NCBI RefSeq assembly: GCF_022965805.1
Contig: NC_133101.1
Coordinates: forward strand, 12,743,054 to 12,807,053
Length of the DNA: 64,000 nt
Direction: 5' to 3'
From: Primulina eburnea
Lineage: Eukaryota; Streptophyta; Magnoliopsida; Lamiales; Gesneriaceae
The position numbers and the translations under genes are program-made. Numbering within the stretch: the first letter of the stretch is position 1; each line of letters opens with the position of its first letter. This document shows, in pieces, positions 10,951 to 23,083 of this stretch. The notes under the pieces were generated by a model. That model was not told the DNA's origin. It saw only the letters and a program-made list of their open reading frames with translations, and searched no databases.

Positions 10951-10967
10951 ACCGCTCTGATACCAAC
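10951..10967 (-). promoter_or_regulatory. Element A primer-binding site (tRNA-iMet)
   Basis: Minus strand GTTGGTATCAGAGCGGT, abutting the LTR end TGTAACG at 10968. The same primer site and following leader occur in element D at 26030, in the opposite orientation. Confidence 0.85.
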
Positions 10968-11609
10968 TGTAACGTACCGTACTTTTACCATTCAAAATTT
11001 GCGGAAAAATTAAAATTTTCTTAAACATAAAATAACCTTCAAAGTTTGCCATAAAATATCTCAACCAAGTCCCCCATAAGACATGGTTGTTCAAAATAAC
11101 TACAATAAAATTTGCTCAGAAAAGGTTTGCCCAAAGTATTTCCATCAAAATATGAAATCAGAGCAATTTAACTTTTGCATAAAACTTAAACATGGCGGTC
11201 CTCGGGTTTAGCCTCCCGCTCAGTCCAAGCCTGTCCCTTGGTCGCCACCTCCTGTCTCCTCATCAACATACTCACCTGCATCGATCAAGTCTAGTGAGTC
11301 TAAAGACTCAACACGTATAAATCGGAATAACGAGTATTACGTAATAAAACCACATGCAACTTTAAAATAGAGCGTACATACTAAAACTTGAACTTGCATA
11401 ACGTAACTTGAACATACGTACATACATAGACGTGCCATAACTTGAAAGCTTTCATAAACATGCTTGCATAACTGAACGTACTTAAACATACATGACTTTA
11501 TTTTGCGTAGAGGCATATTTCAAAGCAAGTGACCCATAACATAATAAATACCTGATCAGACAAACCACAGTACTGGGCTGACAGGGACGTATCCACTGCC
11601 ACATACATG

Positions 11610-11745
11610 AGATCCCCGTTCATAATTTAACGGGCTGGTTGGTCCCCGTTCATAATTTAACGCTTTCCAACCTCGATCTAACCCGTTCATAATTTAACAG
11701 GCGGATTGGTCCCCGTTCATAATTTAACGCTTTCCAATCCTAACA
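11610..11745. repeat. CCGTTCATAATTTAACG repeats, A LTR
   Basis: Four to five interspersed copies of an ~18-bp unit alternating with TTGGTCC and CTTTCCAA segments. The matching series in D is at 25225-25385. Confidence 0.8.
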
Positions 11746-12048
11746 TAATTTGGTCACAAGACATTTAGCATACCTCCAAAAACTTAAAATATTTTATTTC
11801 CACGTCATCATACTTACTTGGCGTTGAGGGATTCGTTGGACTTCGACTGGGACCGTTGCTGCGACATACTAACATGAAATTGCATACTTAAGTTGCATAA
11901 CTTAGACGTAGAAATCATACTTACTCTCAAGCTCAATCATTCCTTAGGACATTCTAAAATTTCCAATGACACGACCTTGATAACCCTTGCACTAAACCAA
12001 GACATCAAACCCCAAAGCAACCATAATATTTTTCCCAAAAACGTGAGT

Positions 12049-12297
12049 ACACGGACCCCGTCCCCGAGTCCGTGTAGGTACGCAAAAGAAATGTTCGGAA
12101 AGAAGACGGGACACGGACCCCGTGCTAGGGTCCGTCAAGGGGTCCGTGTAGGCTCGGACAGTTGACACTGTGAGGAATTAAAGACACGGACCCCGTGCCA
12201 TGGTCCGTGTGGGGGTCCGTGTACGCACGCAAATTTGGCTACTCGAAGGAAGTAAAGGCACGGACCCCGTGTCAGGGTCCGTCAAAGGGTCCGTGTG
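12049..12297. repeat. CACGGACCCCGTG array, A LTR
   Basis: Repeated imperfect inverted repeats (CACGG-ACC-CCGTG and GGGTCCGT halves) in blocks of ~40 bp separated by unrelated sequence. The equivalent array in D is at 24742-24914. Confidence 0.85.
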
Positions 12298-13726
12298 ACT
12301 TCGAATTTTCTGCACCTGCGAGAAATTTCATACACAATGCCTATTCTCCCAATTGACACATGATGGATCAAGATTCAACACTTTGAGACCCTCCTAGGAC
12401 ACCATAGTTATGAGCTAAACTCGTATATACATCCCAAAATAACGAAGCCCGTCTTAACACAATACAATCTCATAAACAAGGAAATTGACAACAAGCGTTT
12501 CTTACGACTTATAACAAATTCCAGTGCCTATCGATACTAACCGGCACCCCAAATACCAACCTAACAACACGCTATACATACCTAGAAGCAACAATGATCA
12601 CCCGTCGATTCCCAACGAAGTCTGCAACAATAAAACTTCAAGAACGCATCAATAACATAATTTTCTGGAAATCACAGCTTGAGCAGTCTCACGAAAAACG
12701 TCATAACTCACTCATTTTTCAACTAAAAATCTTGAATTTTATATCAAATCGAAAGTATCAAAAAGTTCTAGTGTGTGTAAAAACGTGTAAGTGTGTGTGA
12801 GTGCATAAAACGTGCGTGTGGGTTTAAATTTCTGTGTAATTAGTGCTAATTAACTAGTAAAAATACTAATAAAAAGGCTAACCCACCTAGCTTAAAATAA
12901 ACTCTACAATTAAAATAACACACACCAAAAATGCTAATTTTAAAGTTTTAAACTCTTAAAATTACTAACTAAATGATTTAGGCTTAAAAATGCTAAAACT
13001 AAACAAATCATTTAAAGTGCCCCATCCTCAACTTAAAAATAAAATACCGCATTTTTTAAATTGCCAACATCGTCACCTGTCTTTTCCTCAATCCCGCCTC
13101 GAATGATTGCCTGAAACATGAAACTCGAAAAAAAACATTTTATCGTGCATCACAATAAACATGACTAATTTAAAATAACGCATTTTCATAAATTATGCAT
13201 GGCTAAGAAAAATCATTTTAAATTAAATAACTGATTCAACAATTAAATAATGCGTGGGTTTTACGTGTATTGAATTTTGGGCTCTACAAAAGAAGAAAGC
13301 TATATTTTCATTTTTTAAATTAAAAACTAGTACATCGATTAGTGAGTAGTATTATCCAACTAATTCCGAGATCTTAAACCATGATGACCAACATCCTGCT
13401 AGGTATCAAAGAAATTTTCTTTGGAACCCACAATAATATTTTTTTTATCGGATCAATTAGCTCAGGATCAAAAAATATTTTTGCTGTGTCTCTAAGTTTT
13501 AATGTGACAATGCACACGTCATCGTCATGTAACGTTGCGTCAACACTTCATTAACACCGTGTGAGAAAAAAACTAAAATCGCAAAAAGAAAATAAGAAGA
13601 AAGAAACTAAGATAACATGCTAAGATGGAAATTTGACAATTTAGAAGACTAAAATAAAAAATTGACAAATAAATAGGATCATAATTACAATATCCTAATT
13701 GATATTATATATTTGATATGAGTTGT

Positions 13727-14605
13727 CACTACAAAAAAACGGAAAGCATAGCGACGGTTTTATTAAAATCGTCGCTTAATTTGATAAGCGACGGTTTTAA
13801 TAAAACCGTCCCTAGAATAGCGACGGTTCAAGAAAAACCGTCGCTATATTAGCGACGATTTTTCATAAACTGTCGCTAATATTGCGGCTGTTTGATAAAC
13901 CCGTCGTTAATTTGTGCGACGGGTTTTTTACCCGTCGCATTATGCGACGGTCTTGTATTTTACCCGTCGTTATTTTGTAGCGACGGTTTTAGGAAACCGT
14001 CTCTTAATTTGAAAAGCGACGGTTTTATTAAAAACTGTCGCTATTATAGCGACGGTTTAATAAAACAGTCACCGTTCTAGATCGGCGACGGTTTTTGCAA
14101 AACCGTCGCCATAATAGCGACGGTTTTGCAACAACCGTCGCCGATGTTTTTACCAAAACTGTCGCTATTATCGCGACGGTTTTGGTTGAACCGTTGCTAT
14201 ATAGCGACGGTTTTATTAAAAACCGTCGCTATAATTCTATATATACCGAGGTTCGCAGACATTTTCTTAAACGATTTTTCGTCTATCTCTAGTAGTAGTT
14301 AAACTCTATCAATTTTTCGAAGTTTCGATTTTTTAATTTTGTACTAACATTTTTTCGTATTTATTTCGTAGATTTGCTCGTCGATACGATCTTCCAACGT
14401 TACGTGGAGCTGCATATCTTCGCGCAAATCAGGTTTTATTTTTTTTTCCCCCGAAAATTTACTACATAATTTTAATTTTTGCGTAGTAGTTTTTTTTATG
14501 CATTTTATGGTTACAAACCGTCGCTTCTTAAACTGCGGTTTTGTAAAAAAAAAATCTACGTTTAATATAGCGACGGCTTTTTCAATACCGCCGCGAACCT
14601 TTGGA
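13727..14605 (+). mobile_element. CACTA (En/Spm)-like transposon end with GCGACGG subterminal repeats
   Basis: Begins CACTACAAAAAAACGG, typical of CACTA terminal repeats, followed by about a dozen subterminal units of the form AGCGACGGTTTT...AAAACCGTCGCT (13749-14235), each self-complementary. A second small cluster lies at 14517-14600. No transposase ORF and no opposite CACTA terminus is visible, so this is a terminal fragment or heavily deleted copy. Inverted copies: 43165-44111 and 53210-53741. Confidence 0.7.
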
Positions 14606-15525
14606 TGTTCAATTTTAAATTTTAATTTTGTTCAAATAAAATATTTTGACTTTTTATAATCATAATTTAAATTTTCAAAACTAGCTATTATAAATAGATA
14701 AATATAAGTTTTCAATAGTTCAACTTTTAGAAATAGCTTCAATATCATCCATTATCACACTTTAAAGAAAGAAAGACATTTATCTTTTATGTTTATCCAA
14801 CTTGGGTATGTGGTAAGAGTAAATTCACTCGCATCCAAGATTTCTTGCTCGAGGTTTTTAACCTTTTCCAAAAACATCATGAAGATCAATAAATACTTGT
14901 GAAGATTGAACGGGATAATGTTCACGGGATAATGGTCAATTTTTTTTAGCTTTATAAAATGTGCCACCAATACCAATCATCAAACTTTCATAATATCAAT
15001 TATATGACATAAAATAAAATAATATGTATATAATTAAAAATATTATATATTTATAAAATTTGTTCGGTTAGGATTTTTCACCAAAACTTTGAACAAAACC
15101 AATTTTTTCGATATGATTAATTTTAAAACCAATATAAATCGATCGACTAAAAACCAAACCAACTATTTGATTTGGATTTGGTTTCTACTCACCCCTAAAT
15201 TGGGTAATGCATGAGATTGACTAATGTTTCAACTTCATTTCTTCAATGCTTGTTGCTTCCTCAATATCCATTGTTTTTGTCCTCTAAGCGAGAAATCCCT
15301 AAATCCACATAAAAATAAATATTTTTATTTTTTTTAATAATATAAAATAGAAGATTTTTTTTAGTCTTCTAGTCTAGTCTAGGAAATACAAATATATGTA
15401 GGTTATATGGTGTAATTCGATTTGGACTATTCGAGCTGTTTCACAAATTAGGTCGAAGCATCGAATCCGCTTCACTCCAAAATAATAAAACACCGCTCTG
15501 CTTTCTGTTTCAATTCTCTTCAACA

Positions 15526-15642
15526 ATGTCTTCCCGCTTCCAAGCAGCGGTGCTCGTATCAGCGCCTTGTTATCCGAACGCTGTTGCTTGGTCCGAAGAG
15601 AATCTGGTGGCGGTCGCTTCTGGTAGCCTCGTTACGATCCTG
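15526..15642 (+). pseudogene. Exon 1 of a TFIIIC90/WD40-like gene, copy 3 (interrupted)
   Basis: ATG followed by 39 codons (MSSRFQAAVLVSAPCYPNAV...) and a GT splice donor at 15643. It is identical in plan to exon 1 of the copies at 42139-42255 and 52180-52296. Intron 1 is broken at 15764 by element D, and no further exons follow in this orientation. The N-terminus resembles plant transducin/WD40 proteins carrying a TFIIIC 90-kDa subunit N-terminal domain. Non-functional fragment. Confidence 0.75.
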
Positions 15643-15764
15643 GTGATTGTTAACTTTTCAAAGTTTGCTGATTTTAGTATTGAATTGCTTTGATGCAATT
15701 TTACTGATACGATGTATAACATTTGAGTCTCAACATTGAAATTGCTCAAGTTCAGAAGTATCCT

Positions 15765-17061
15765 TGTGACGTCCCAAAACTTTAATGTCCACGTGAGCCA
15801 CATGCATGCAAGTTATTAAATTCTTTATGTATTGTATTAAATGGTTTTAATGCATGGTTATTTCATTAATTTGGGTTTTAATTCATGATTTATGAATTTG
15901 CATTATTTTAAATTATAATATTTTTAGTTAATCCACGTTAAAACGTTTTCCTTGATTTTTAGTTTCAGGCGATTATTCGAGGTGGGATCGAGGAAATGAG
16001 ACCGGCGACGATTTAGGAGATTTTAAAATGGGGTATTTTATTTTAAGTCAAAGTGTCATTTTAAATGATTTATTTAGTTTCTAGCAATTTTAAAGCCTAA
16101 TTTGATATTAAGTGATTTTATGAGTTTTCAAACTTTTAAATCTGTGTCACTTACGCATTTTATTTTAAATTAGAGGGGTTAGAAAAGTTAGTATTAGATT
16201 AGTATTATTTTATTATTAATTATTTACTCATGCATGATTATCCCCTAATTAGGCAATTAATTATTAATTAAGCATAATTTTTGTCCCATTATTAATTATT
16301 TACCATGCATGATTATCTCTTAATTAGGCAATTAATTATTACTTAAGCGCAATTTAGCCCTTAATTACCTCTATTTTTATTATTAACTCACGCACACACA
16401 CACAATAACACACACCACACCCATAAGTCACACATACTTCATTTGCACATACACATTCTTCATTTTCACCTTTTCAAGAAAAGGGTAGGGTTCTTGAAGA
16501 GTAGCAGCCACCACCCTTTCCCCTTCATCATTTCAGCAATTCTCGATCATTTTTGTCGAAAGAAAAGCGCCACAAGTCATCCCGGATCGGCCTCGCATCA
16601 TCCCCGCTTCGGTATCGTCGTTTCGGTAACGTTTAAGATTTAAAGGCACGTATATTCTATTCTTTCTGCGTCGATCTTGTCATATTATGTGTTGTGTTAT
16701 TTTTATGCGTAAAAATTCATGTGTGACATTCGTCGTTTGAGCGGAAAATGATTTGAATGCGTTTTGAAATACTTTTTAGATCTGAAATCTCGTAACTTAC
16801 TGTTCTGTTAAAAACTGCGATTTTTCCGTCGGGATTTTGAGAAAACTTTCAACTAGAAAATTGTAGAACTTTTTGATGCCTTCGATTTGATATAGAATTC
16901 AAAATATTTGGATAAACATTGAGTGAGTTATGATTTTTTTCGTGGGACTGCTCAAATTGCGTTTTTCAGAAAAGTATGTATTGATATGTTCTTGAGATTT
17001 TATTGTTGCAGGCTTCGTTGGGGATCGACGGGTGATCGTTGCTGCGTCTAGGTATGAGTAG
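15765..17061 (+). repeat. Element D 5' LTR, first part
   Basis: Starts TGTGACGTCCCAAAAC. Continues at 24467 after the C insertion. Matches 28678-28911 plus 37717-38972 closely. Short ORF 16443-16643 is not conserved as coding in the second LTR. Confidence 0.93.
17057..17061. repeat. Target-site duplication of C (left), AGTAG
   Basis: AGTAG before the LTR at 17062, repeated at 24462-24466. The uninterrupted D LTR reads through at 38775-38780, confirming it. Confidence 0.95.
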
Positions 17062-18083
17062 TGTAGTGACCCATTCCAGAATCACCAACTAATCAAGAAC
17101 TATGCATGCAATTAACTTAATTAATAACAATCAGAGATAATAGCGGAAAAGTCCAACAAACAATAGTTATACAACCCAGTCGAAATCCAGAACAACTCAA
17201 ACTAAACTGAAAAATATGAGATACCACCATATCGAAACAGAGCAGTATTGAAGAACTAACTCAACCGACTACTCCACGTCCTCCTCATCCTCCTCCTGAG
17301 CCATCCAACCTGAGGCCTGCCCCGTGGAAATGGGGTGTCCAAGATAAACAAAACCGAGGACGTGAGCGATAAAAACGCCCAGTACAAAAGCATGAGTATA
17401 CAAGCATATATGAAATGCACATGCTATGATTATGATACCAGGGTAGTCAAGAAAACAGGAGTCACAAAAGATCTCAAAATGCTCAGTCTAGAGGCGCCAA
17501 GTGGATAGTGCCGCGTGGTACTCCTCTGGGTCACTGCATCCACTACAAGATCAGACGTGGACCTAAAATGTCCCGGATCACCGAAGCCCTCCGGACCCGT
17601 CGGCCACTGTGTACTCTCGGTGTCCATGCGTCCACAAGACAGGGCTGAGCGGCCCCACAAGATATAGCTTATCTCGAAAGAGATACAGCTCAACAATAAA
17701 GGCTATCTCGAAAGAGATACGGCTCGAGATGAAATGCAATATGCGGTAATAAGCGTGACATAATAGCATGCATCATATGACATATATCAATGCAGCAAAT
17801 AATCATGCAACACATATAAGAATGTATACTCGACCAGGATATCTCGGATAGTACTTTCGTACCTCAAACCAGTAGATCCTAGCAATCAGCCCTAGAATCA
17901 AGCCTGCGTCCGTAGCCAGCCTACTGATGCCGCTACCTCCCAACTAGAGCACAGCTCCGCTACAAAACCATTAGCTCCTCGCTAGTGCCTAAACCTCGGG
18001 AAAAGACTAGAAACCCATCAGAAACGACTAAAACACTCTGGAATACTCGGAAATGGCGAGATAAATGTGAAGCCTCGCGCCTC

Positions 18084-18091
18084 TATTTATA
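18084..18091 (-). promoter_or_regulatory. TATA box, C 3' LTR
   Basis: TATAAATA on the minus strand, immediately downstream (sense) of the palindrome array. The same box lies at 24106-24113 (C 5' LTR) and 63117-63124 (H LTR). Confidence 0.7.
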
Positions 18092-18102
18092 GACAAAGAT
18101 CG

Positions 18103-18382
18103 GACGATCCGATCCACTTCGGACGATCCGATCCGGTACACTTCGGACCTTCCGAACCCTGATCGGACGATCCGAACCCTGCATGTCTTCCACGTTGCCA
18201 GCCACCTGTCTCGGACGATCCGAACCCTGATCGGACGATCCGAACCCTTCCACGTGTCCAGCCACCTGTCTTGGACAATCCGAACCCTTCCACGTGTCCA
18301 GCCACCTGTCTCGGATGGTCAACCCTCTTCGGATGATCCGAACCCTCTTCGGACGATCCGAACCCGGTTCGGTCCTTCCGAT
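18103..18382. repeat. TCGGACGATCCGA array, C 3' LTR
   Basis: About a dozen copies of TCGGA-CGA-TCCGA (a 5-bp inverted repeat) with variants, mixed with a CCACGTGTCCAGCCACCTGT unit that contains a CACGTG G-box. Copies recur at 24120-24408 and 63130-63363. Confidence 0.88.
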
Positions 18383-18437
18383 CACCGAAAAATAATTAAT
18401 CCAATAATTAACTCAATTTAGGCATCGGGATACTACA

Positions 18438-18473
18438 TTCTCCCCCCCTAAAAAGGATTTCGTCCGCGAAATC
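18438..18473 (-). promoter_or_regulatory. Element C polypurine tract and adjacent hairpin
   Basis: Minus-strand TTTTTAGGGGGGGAGAA abuts the LTR. Upstream, 18456-18473 forms a perfect hairpin, GATTTCG-CGGA-CGAAATC in sense. Confidence 0.88.
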
Positions 18474-18564
18474 GCGTCTGAAGAATGACAATTCTGAACA
18501 ACAATACATTCAACTTAAGAATGAATTACAACTGAAATTATAATCATAACTGAAAATACTACAA

Positions 18565-19455
18565 CTAGAACAACTCTGGATGCTCTGACCGCATGCGACT
18601 CTCTAGTTCCCAAGTAGCTTCTTCAGTACCTCGACGCTGCCCTTGCACTAAGACAAGAGGAATAGTATTATTCCGCAGTACCTTATCCTTTCGGTCTAAG
18701 ATCGAAACCGGTCTCTCCACAAAAGACAAATCCGGATTCAGCTGAACTTCTGTCGGATGCAAAACATGAGACTCATCCGCTACGTATCGTCTCAACAAGG
18801 ACACATGAAACATATTGTGAATACTAGACAGATACGGTGGCAAAGCTAATCTGTAGGTCAAATCTCCCACACATTCTAAGATCTCAAAAGGACCAATGAA
18901 TCTCGGAGATAGCTTACCCTTGAGTCCAAATCTCAAAATCCTGCGAAAAGGCGAAACTCGGAGAAATACTTTCTCACCTAGCTGAAATCGAAGAGGTCGA
19001 CGCTTGGTGTTCGCATAACTAGCCTGTCGATCCTGAGCAGTCTTAATCCGCTTCTTGATTACTGCAACCTTATCAATAGCCTGCTGGACTAACTCCGGTC
19101 CCTCAACATGTCGTTCCCCAACTTCGTCCCAAAATAATGGAGTACGACAACGTCGCCCATACAATGCCTCAAATGGTGCCATACCAATACTACAATGATA
19201 GCTGTTATTGTACGCGAACTCAATCAAAGGCAAATGATCCTGCCAAGCGGTTCCGAAATCCATAACACATGCTCGCAACATATCCTCAAGCGTACGGATA
19301 GTCCTCTCTGACTGATCGTCAGTCTCTGGATGATAAGCAGTACTCAAACTTAGTGAAGAACCCAATGATGACTGGAAACTACCCCAAAACCGTGAGGTAA
19401 AACGAGGATCTCTGTCACTAACAATACTGACTGGCACCCCATGCAAACGTACAAT
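18565..19455 (-). CDS. Element C integrase C-terminal part and chromodomain-like tail
   Basis: In-frame continuation of the C polyprotein after the TAG at 19456-19458; only the stop separates them. It holds the second catalytic Asp of integrase (SDRDPRF, near 19405) and the Glu ([12 protein letters not shown], near 19305; the preceding DGQ reads DDQ). Then comes the GPY/F region (RFIGPFEIL, near 18890) and a tail ending [17 protein letters not shown], the usual chromodomain-like end, although its VQW is VQG here while H keeps VQW. The product could be made only by stop readthrough or from another copy. Confidence 0.88.
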   Translation of the reverse strand: MVRLHGVPVSIVSDRDPRFTSRFWGSFQSSLGSSLSLSTAYHPETDDQSERTIRTLEDMLRACVMDFGTAWQDHLPLIEFAYNNSYHCSIGMAPFEALYGRRCRTPLFWDEVGERHVEGPELVQQAIDKVAVIKKRIKTAQDRQASYANTKRRPLRFQLGEKVFLRVSPFRRILRFGLKGKLSPRFIGPFEILECVGDLTYRLALPPYLSSIHNMFHVSLLRRYVADESHVLHPTEVQLNPDLSFVERPVSILDRKDKVLRNNTIPLVLVQGQRRGTEEATWELESRMRSEHPELF

Positions 19456-22400
19456 CTATTGAATATACAATCGAGCCATACGATCGAAAGTGAAATCACG
19501 GTTATATGGTAGAAAATGAGCAGACTTGGTGAGTCGATCCACCACTACCCAAATAGCATCACTGTTCCTCGAAGACAATGGTAAGTGAGTAATGAAGTCC
19601 ATCGCGATATGCTCCCACTTCCATTCAGGAATAGGTAAGTTCAATAATGATCCTCCCGGTCGACGGTGCTCTGCCTTAACCTGCTGACAAACTAGACATT
19701 TGGAGACAAACTGATAAATGCTGCGCTTCATCCCTTTCCACCAAAATCGTGTTCTCAAATCTTTATACATCTTGTTGCTTCCCGGATGAACACTCAACTT
19801 GCTTCGATGAGCTTGAGACAAGATCTCTTCCCTCAAAATATCATCCTCTGGTACTACAACCCGATTAGACAAACACAAAAGACCATTAGACTGATAATGG
19901 AAATTGCTATCTCCACCAACCAACCGAGCTAATCTCTGAGTCTTGAGATCAGACATCTGAGCATCTCGAATCCGAGTGAACAAAATTGGCTCAGATAAAA
20001 TAGTAGCAACACGAATGCTCTCCATACCTTTCCGATGTTTGAATTTAAACCCCAACGAACAACAATCCTGGACAACACTATACATAGCACTGGTATGAAG
20101 TGCAGAGGCTCTCACCTTGCGACTAAGAGCATCGGCTGTGAGATTCGCAGAACCTGGATGGTACTTGATCACACAGTCATAATCTTTAAGTATATCCATC
20201 CAACGAAGTTGTCTCATGTTCAACTCAGCCTGAGTGAACAGATACTTCAGACTCTTATGATCAGTAAAGATTTCAAACTGAACACCGTACAAATAATGAC
20301 GCCAGATCTTCAGCGCAAACACAATAGCTGCCAACTCTAGATCATGAATGGGATACTTTTCCTCGTGAGGTTTTAACTGTCTGGAAGCATAAGCGATCAC
20401 ATGACCATTCTGCGTCAACACACACCCTAAGCCTTGAAAGGAGGCATCGGTGTAAACACTGAAACCATCAGATCCTGACGGTAACGCAAAAACAGGTGCA
20501 GAAGTCAGAAGTCGACGAAGCTCTCTGAAACTATCTTCACACTCAGATGACCACTCAAATGGAACATCCTTCCGAGTAAGTTGTGTCAATGGTCTAGCTA
20601 CCTGAGAGAAATTCACGATGAAACGACGATAATACCCTGCCAGACCTAGAAAACTACGGATCTCAGCCACTGTCGTCGGACGTGACCAATTCAGCACTGC
20701 CTCAATCTTGCTAGGATCCACAGAAACTCCTTCCTTGGAAATCACATGACCAAGGAATACTACACGATTAATCCAGAACTCGCACTTACTCAGCTTAGCA
20801 TACAATTGCTTCTCGCGAAGAATCTGCAACACAATCCTCAAGTGCTGGGCATGCTCTTCCACACTGTGAGAATAAATCAATATATCGTCGATGAAAACCA
20901 CAACAAACTGATCTAGAAAATCCCGAAAGACTCGGTTCATCAGATCCATGAACACCGCTGGCGCATTCGTCAATCCGAATGGCATAACTAGAAACTCGTA
21001 ATGCCCATATCGAGTACGAAATGCAGTCTTGGAAATATCATCATCTCTGACTCTCATCTGATGATAACCCGATCGCAAGTCAATCTTGGAGTAAACAGAG
21101 GTACCCTGAAGCTGATCGAACAAGTCATCAATACGAGGTAATGGATACTTGTTTTTGATCGTCACACGATTCAGTTGGCGATAATCAATACACAATCGCA
21201 TCGATCCATCCTTTTTCTTGACAAAAAAGACTGGAGCTCCCCAAGGTGAAACACTCGGTCGAATATAACCTTTATCAAGAAGATCTTGCAATTGCTGCTT
21301 CAATTCCCTCATCTCTGATGGAGCAAGACGATAGGGGGCACGAGAAATCGGTGTAGTCCCTGGCATTAACTCGATGCCAAACTCCACCTCTTTAATCGGA
21401 GGAAAACCAGGAATCTCATCTGGGAAAACATCAGGAAATTCACAAACGACTGGAATATCATCTGTATCAACACTACTTGTGGATGAATCAATCGCATAGA
21501 TGAGGTAACCTTCCCCGCCCGACTCTAAAGCACGACAGGATTTCAGAGCGGATACCACTGGCATCGGAGGTCGCGCTCCCTCACCATAGAAAAACCAACT
21601 AGAGCTCTCAGTCGTACGAAACTGCACAAGCTTCTGGTAACAATCCACAGTAGCTCGGTAGGTAGTCAACATGTCTATACCCAGAATACAATCAAAATCT
21701 TCCATCTCTAGGATCATAAGATTCGCAGTCAACTCGTTACCCTCAAAATCTAAAGGACAACCCATCACTAGACGCTTTGCTAACACCGAATGACCCATCG
21801 GAGTAGAAACGGAAAGAATGACGTCTAGAGAAACATACGGTAACTTATGACGCTTAACAAATCGTGCAGAAATGAATGAATGTGATGCTCCGGTATCAAT
21901 AAGAACAAAAGCAGGAATACCGCATAAACAAAAAGTACCTGCTATGACTCTCCTTGTCTCATCTGCAGCCTGATCCTGATTCAGCGCAAATACCTGACCT
22001 TGGGCACGAGGTCGAAGATTTGAACTGCCCATTGCCTGACCCTGCATCCTCTGCTGAACAGTCGTCTGAGATCCGGAACCAGATCCTGCTCCACCTCGCA
22101 ACTGAGGACAATTCTTCTTAAGATGGCCCATCTCTCCGCACTGAAAACAAGCTCCTGCGGCTGATCGGCACTGCTCAGATGGATGGTTCTTCCCACAATG
22201 CACAAAAGAACCCTTCTTCTTACCAAAGCGAAAAACACCGCTAGACCGATATCCAGATCCAGAAGAAGAAGAACCAGACTTTTTGAAAGACTGAGATCGA
22301 GGGCTCAAAGTATTCGGAGGTCGAGAATACATGATAGACCTACCACGCTGCAGACTGATCTCTGCCTGGCGACACCGGTTCACTAACCCCTCATAAGAAG

Positions 22401-22983
22401 TAGGATTATCACAGACAGTGACTCGATCAAAGATCTCCTGGTTAAGACCCTGAAGGAAATGGTCATACTTGGCCTCAGGACTGCCACTAATATGAGGAGC
22501 AAAGGGTAACAACTCGAAGAACTTCTGCTGATATGCATCAACAGACATACTCCCTTGCTTAAGATTCAGAAGTTCAATCGTCTTTGCCTGACGAAGGGCT
22601 GGAGGAAAATATAGCTGCATGAAAGCTACACGGAAATCGGCCCAAGTCACCTTACCCTGAGACTGGACTATCGGCGCAGAAGTCGATCGCCACCACTTAC
22701 GCGCACGGCCCTCGAGAAGAAAACTAAGGGTCTCCATCTGCTGCTCTTCGGTGCACTGGAATGCACGAAAACAACTCTCCATGCGCTCTAACCAATCCTC
22801 AGCAACATCGGGAGTCTCACCACCGACTAAAGGCTTAGGCCCCATCTGAATGAAACGGTGCATCTCAAAACGCCTAGGGCCACCACGACGATGACGATGT
22901 TCACGATGACGCCTACGATCGTCCTGGTCACCCCAACGACCTACACTCCCCTGACTACTCTCATCACCAAGGTGGTCAGCCAT
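19456..22983 (-). CDS. Element C Gag-PR-RT-RH-IN polyprotein, main part
   Basis: 1175 codons starting at [10 protein letters not shown] (22983); an upstream in-frame ATG at 23067 overlaps the primer site and is unlikely. Order: Gag core (RKWWRS), a CxxC/CCHC pair near residue 270 ([14 protein letters not shown]), protease [10 protein letters not shown] near 362, RT with FIDDIL near 697, RNase H (YTDASF near 843, then [10 protein letters not shown] and DALSR), integrase zinc finger near 1060-1095 (HPGSNK... CLVCQQVK) and the first catalytic Asp (AMDFIT). It ends at a TAG inside the integrase core. All catalytic motifs before it look intact. Confidence 0.95.
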   Translation of the reverse strand: MADHLGDESSQGSVGRWGDQDDRRRHREHRHRRGGPRRFEMHRFIQMGPKPLVGGETPDVAEDWLERMESCFRAFQCTEEQQMETLSFLLEGRARKWWRSTSAPIVQSQGKVTWADFRVAFMQLYFPPALRQAKTIELLNLKQGSMSVDAYQQKFFELLPFAPHISGSPEAKYDHFLQGLNQEIFDRVTVCDNPTSYEGLVNRCRQAEISLQRGRSIMYSRPPNTLSPRSQSFKKSGSSSSGSGYRSSGVFRFGKKKGSFVHCGKNHPSEQCRSAAGACFQCGEMGHLKKNCPQLRGGAGSGSGSQTTVQQRMQGQAMGSSNLRPRAQGQVFALNQDQAADETRRVIAGTFCLCGIPAFVLIDTGASHSFISARFVKRHKLPYVSLDVILSVSTPMGHSVLAKRLVMGCPLDFEGNELTANLMILEMEDFDCILGIDMLTTYRATVDCYQKLVQFRTTESSSWFFYGEGARPPMPVVSALKSCRALESGGEGYLIYAIDSSTSSVDTDDIPVVCEFPDVFPDEIPGFPPIKEVEFGIELMPGTTPISRAPYRLAPSEMRELKQQLQDLLDKGYIRPSVSPWGAPVFFVKKKDGSMRLCIDYRQLNRVTIKNKYPLPRIDDLFDQLQGTSVYSKIDLRSGYHQMRVRDDDISKTAFRTRYGHYEFLVMPFGLTNAPAVFMDLMNRVFRDFLDQFVVVFIDDILIYSHSVEEHAQHLRIVLQILREKQLYAKLSKCEFWINRVVFLGHVISKEGVSVDPSKIEAVLNWSRPTTVAEIRSFLGLAGYYRRFIVNFSQVARPLTQLTRKDVPFEWSSECEDSFRELRRLLTSAPVFALPSGSDGFSVYTDASFQGLGCVLTQNGHVIAYASRQLKPHEEKYPIHDLELAAIVFALKIWRHYLYGVQFEIFTDHKSLKYLFTQAELNMRQLRWMDILKDYDCVIKYHPGSANLTADALSRKVRASALHTSAMYSVVQDCCSLGFKFKHRKGMESIRVATILSEPILFTRIRDAQMSDLKTQRLARLVGGDSNFHYQSNGLLCLSNRVVVPEDDILREEILSQAHRSKLSVHPGSNKMYKDLRTRFWWKGMKRSIYQFVSKCLVCQQVKAEHRRPGGSLLNLPIPEWKWEHIAMDFITHLPLSSRNSDAIWVVVDRLTKSAHFLPYNRDFTFDRMARLYIQ

Positions 22984-23066
22984 CGCTACAAGATAGAATG
23001 GGGAAAATATGGTAAAATGGTCAACGAAAATCCCAAAACAGAATCTATATCCCAAAATCATAAGCA

Positions 23067-23083
23067 TGCTCTGATACCATAAC
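23067..23083 (-). promoter_or_regulatory. Element C primer-binding site (tRNA-iMet)
   Basis: Minus strand GTTATGGTATCAGAGCA between the LTR (23084) and gag; core TGGTATCAGAGC. Confidence 0.9.

Larger units (their letters stand above)
10968..13288 (-). repeat. Element A 5' LTR (2321 bp)
   Basis: On the plus strand it starts TGTAACGTACC and ends GGCTCTACA. It is homologous, in reverse, to the D LTR: shared 3' ends, shared GTTCATAATTTAACG repeats (11610-11745) and a shared array of ACGGACCCCGTG motifs (12049-12297). The 3' LTR of A is not in the window. Short ORFs inside have no recognisable product. Confidence 0.88.
13289..15764 (+). repeat. Left arm of an inverted segmental duplication
   Basis: About 2.5 kb that reappears inverted at 42017-44547 and, in part, at 52058-53741. 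It contains intergenic DNA (13289-13726), a CACTA-type transposon end, AT-rich upstream sequence (14606-15525) and exon 1 of a WD40/TFIIIC90-like gene. The arm is bounded on the left by the A LTR and on the right by the D LTR, both later insertions. A short ORF at 14755-14976 (minus) is broken in the other copies and unrecognised. Confidence 0.88.
17062..18437 (-). repeat. Element C 3' LTR (1376 bp)
   Basis: Plus strand starts TGTAGTGACCC and ends GGGATACTACA. Contains two CTCGAAAGAG palindromes near 17675 and 17710, a TCGGACGATCCGA array (18103-18382) and a TATA box on the minus strand at 18084-18091. Confidence 0.95.

Noticed and set aside
13727..14240. CRISPR-like array
   Set aside because: The GCGACGG units vary in length and orientation and lie behind a CACTA terminus in plant DNA; they are subterminal transposon repeats.
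14755..14976. 73-codon minus-strand ORF as a conserved gene
   Set aside because: The equivalent frames in the other two copies are disrupted and I recognise no family.
18083..18385. ORFs repeating SDRPKRVRI-like peptides
   Set aside because: They read through the TCGGACGATCCGA array of the C LTR and recur in each LTR copy in different frames; not a repeat protein.
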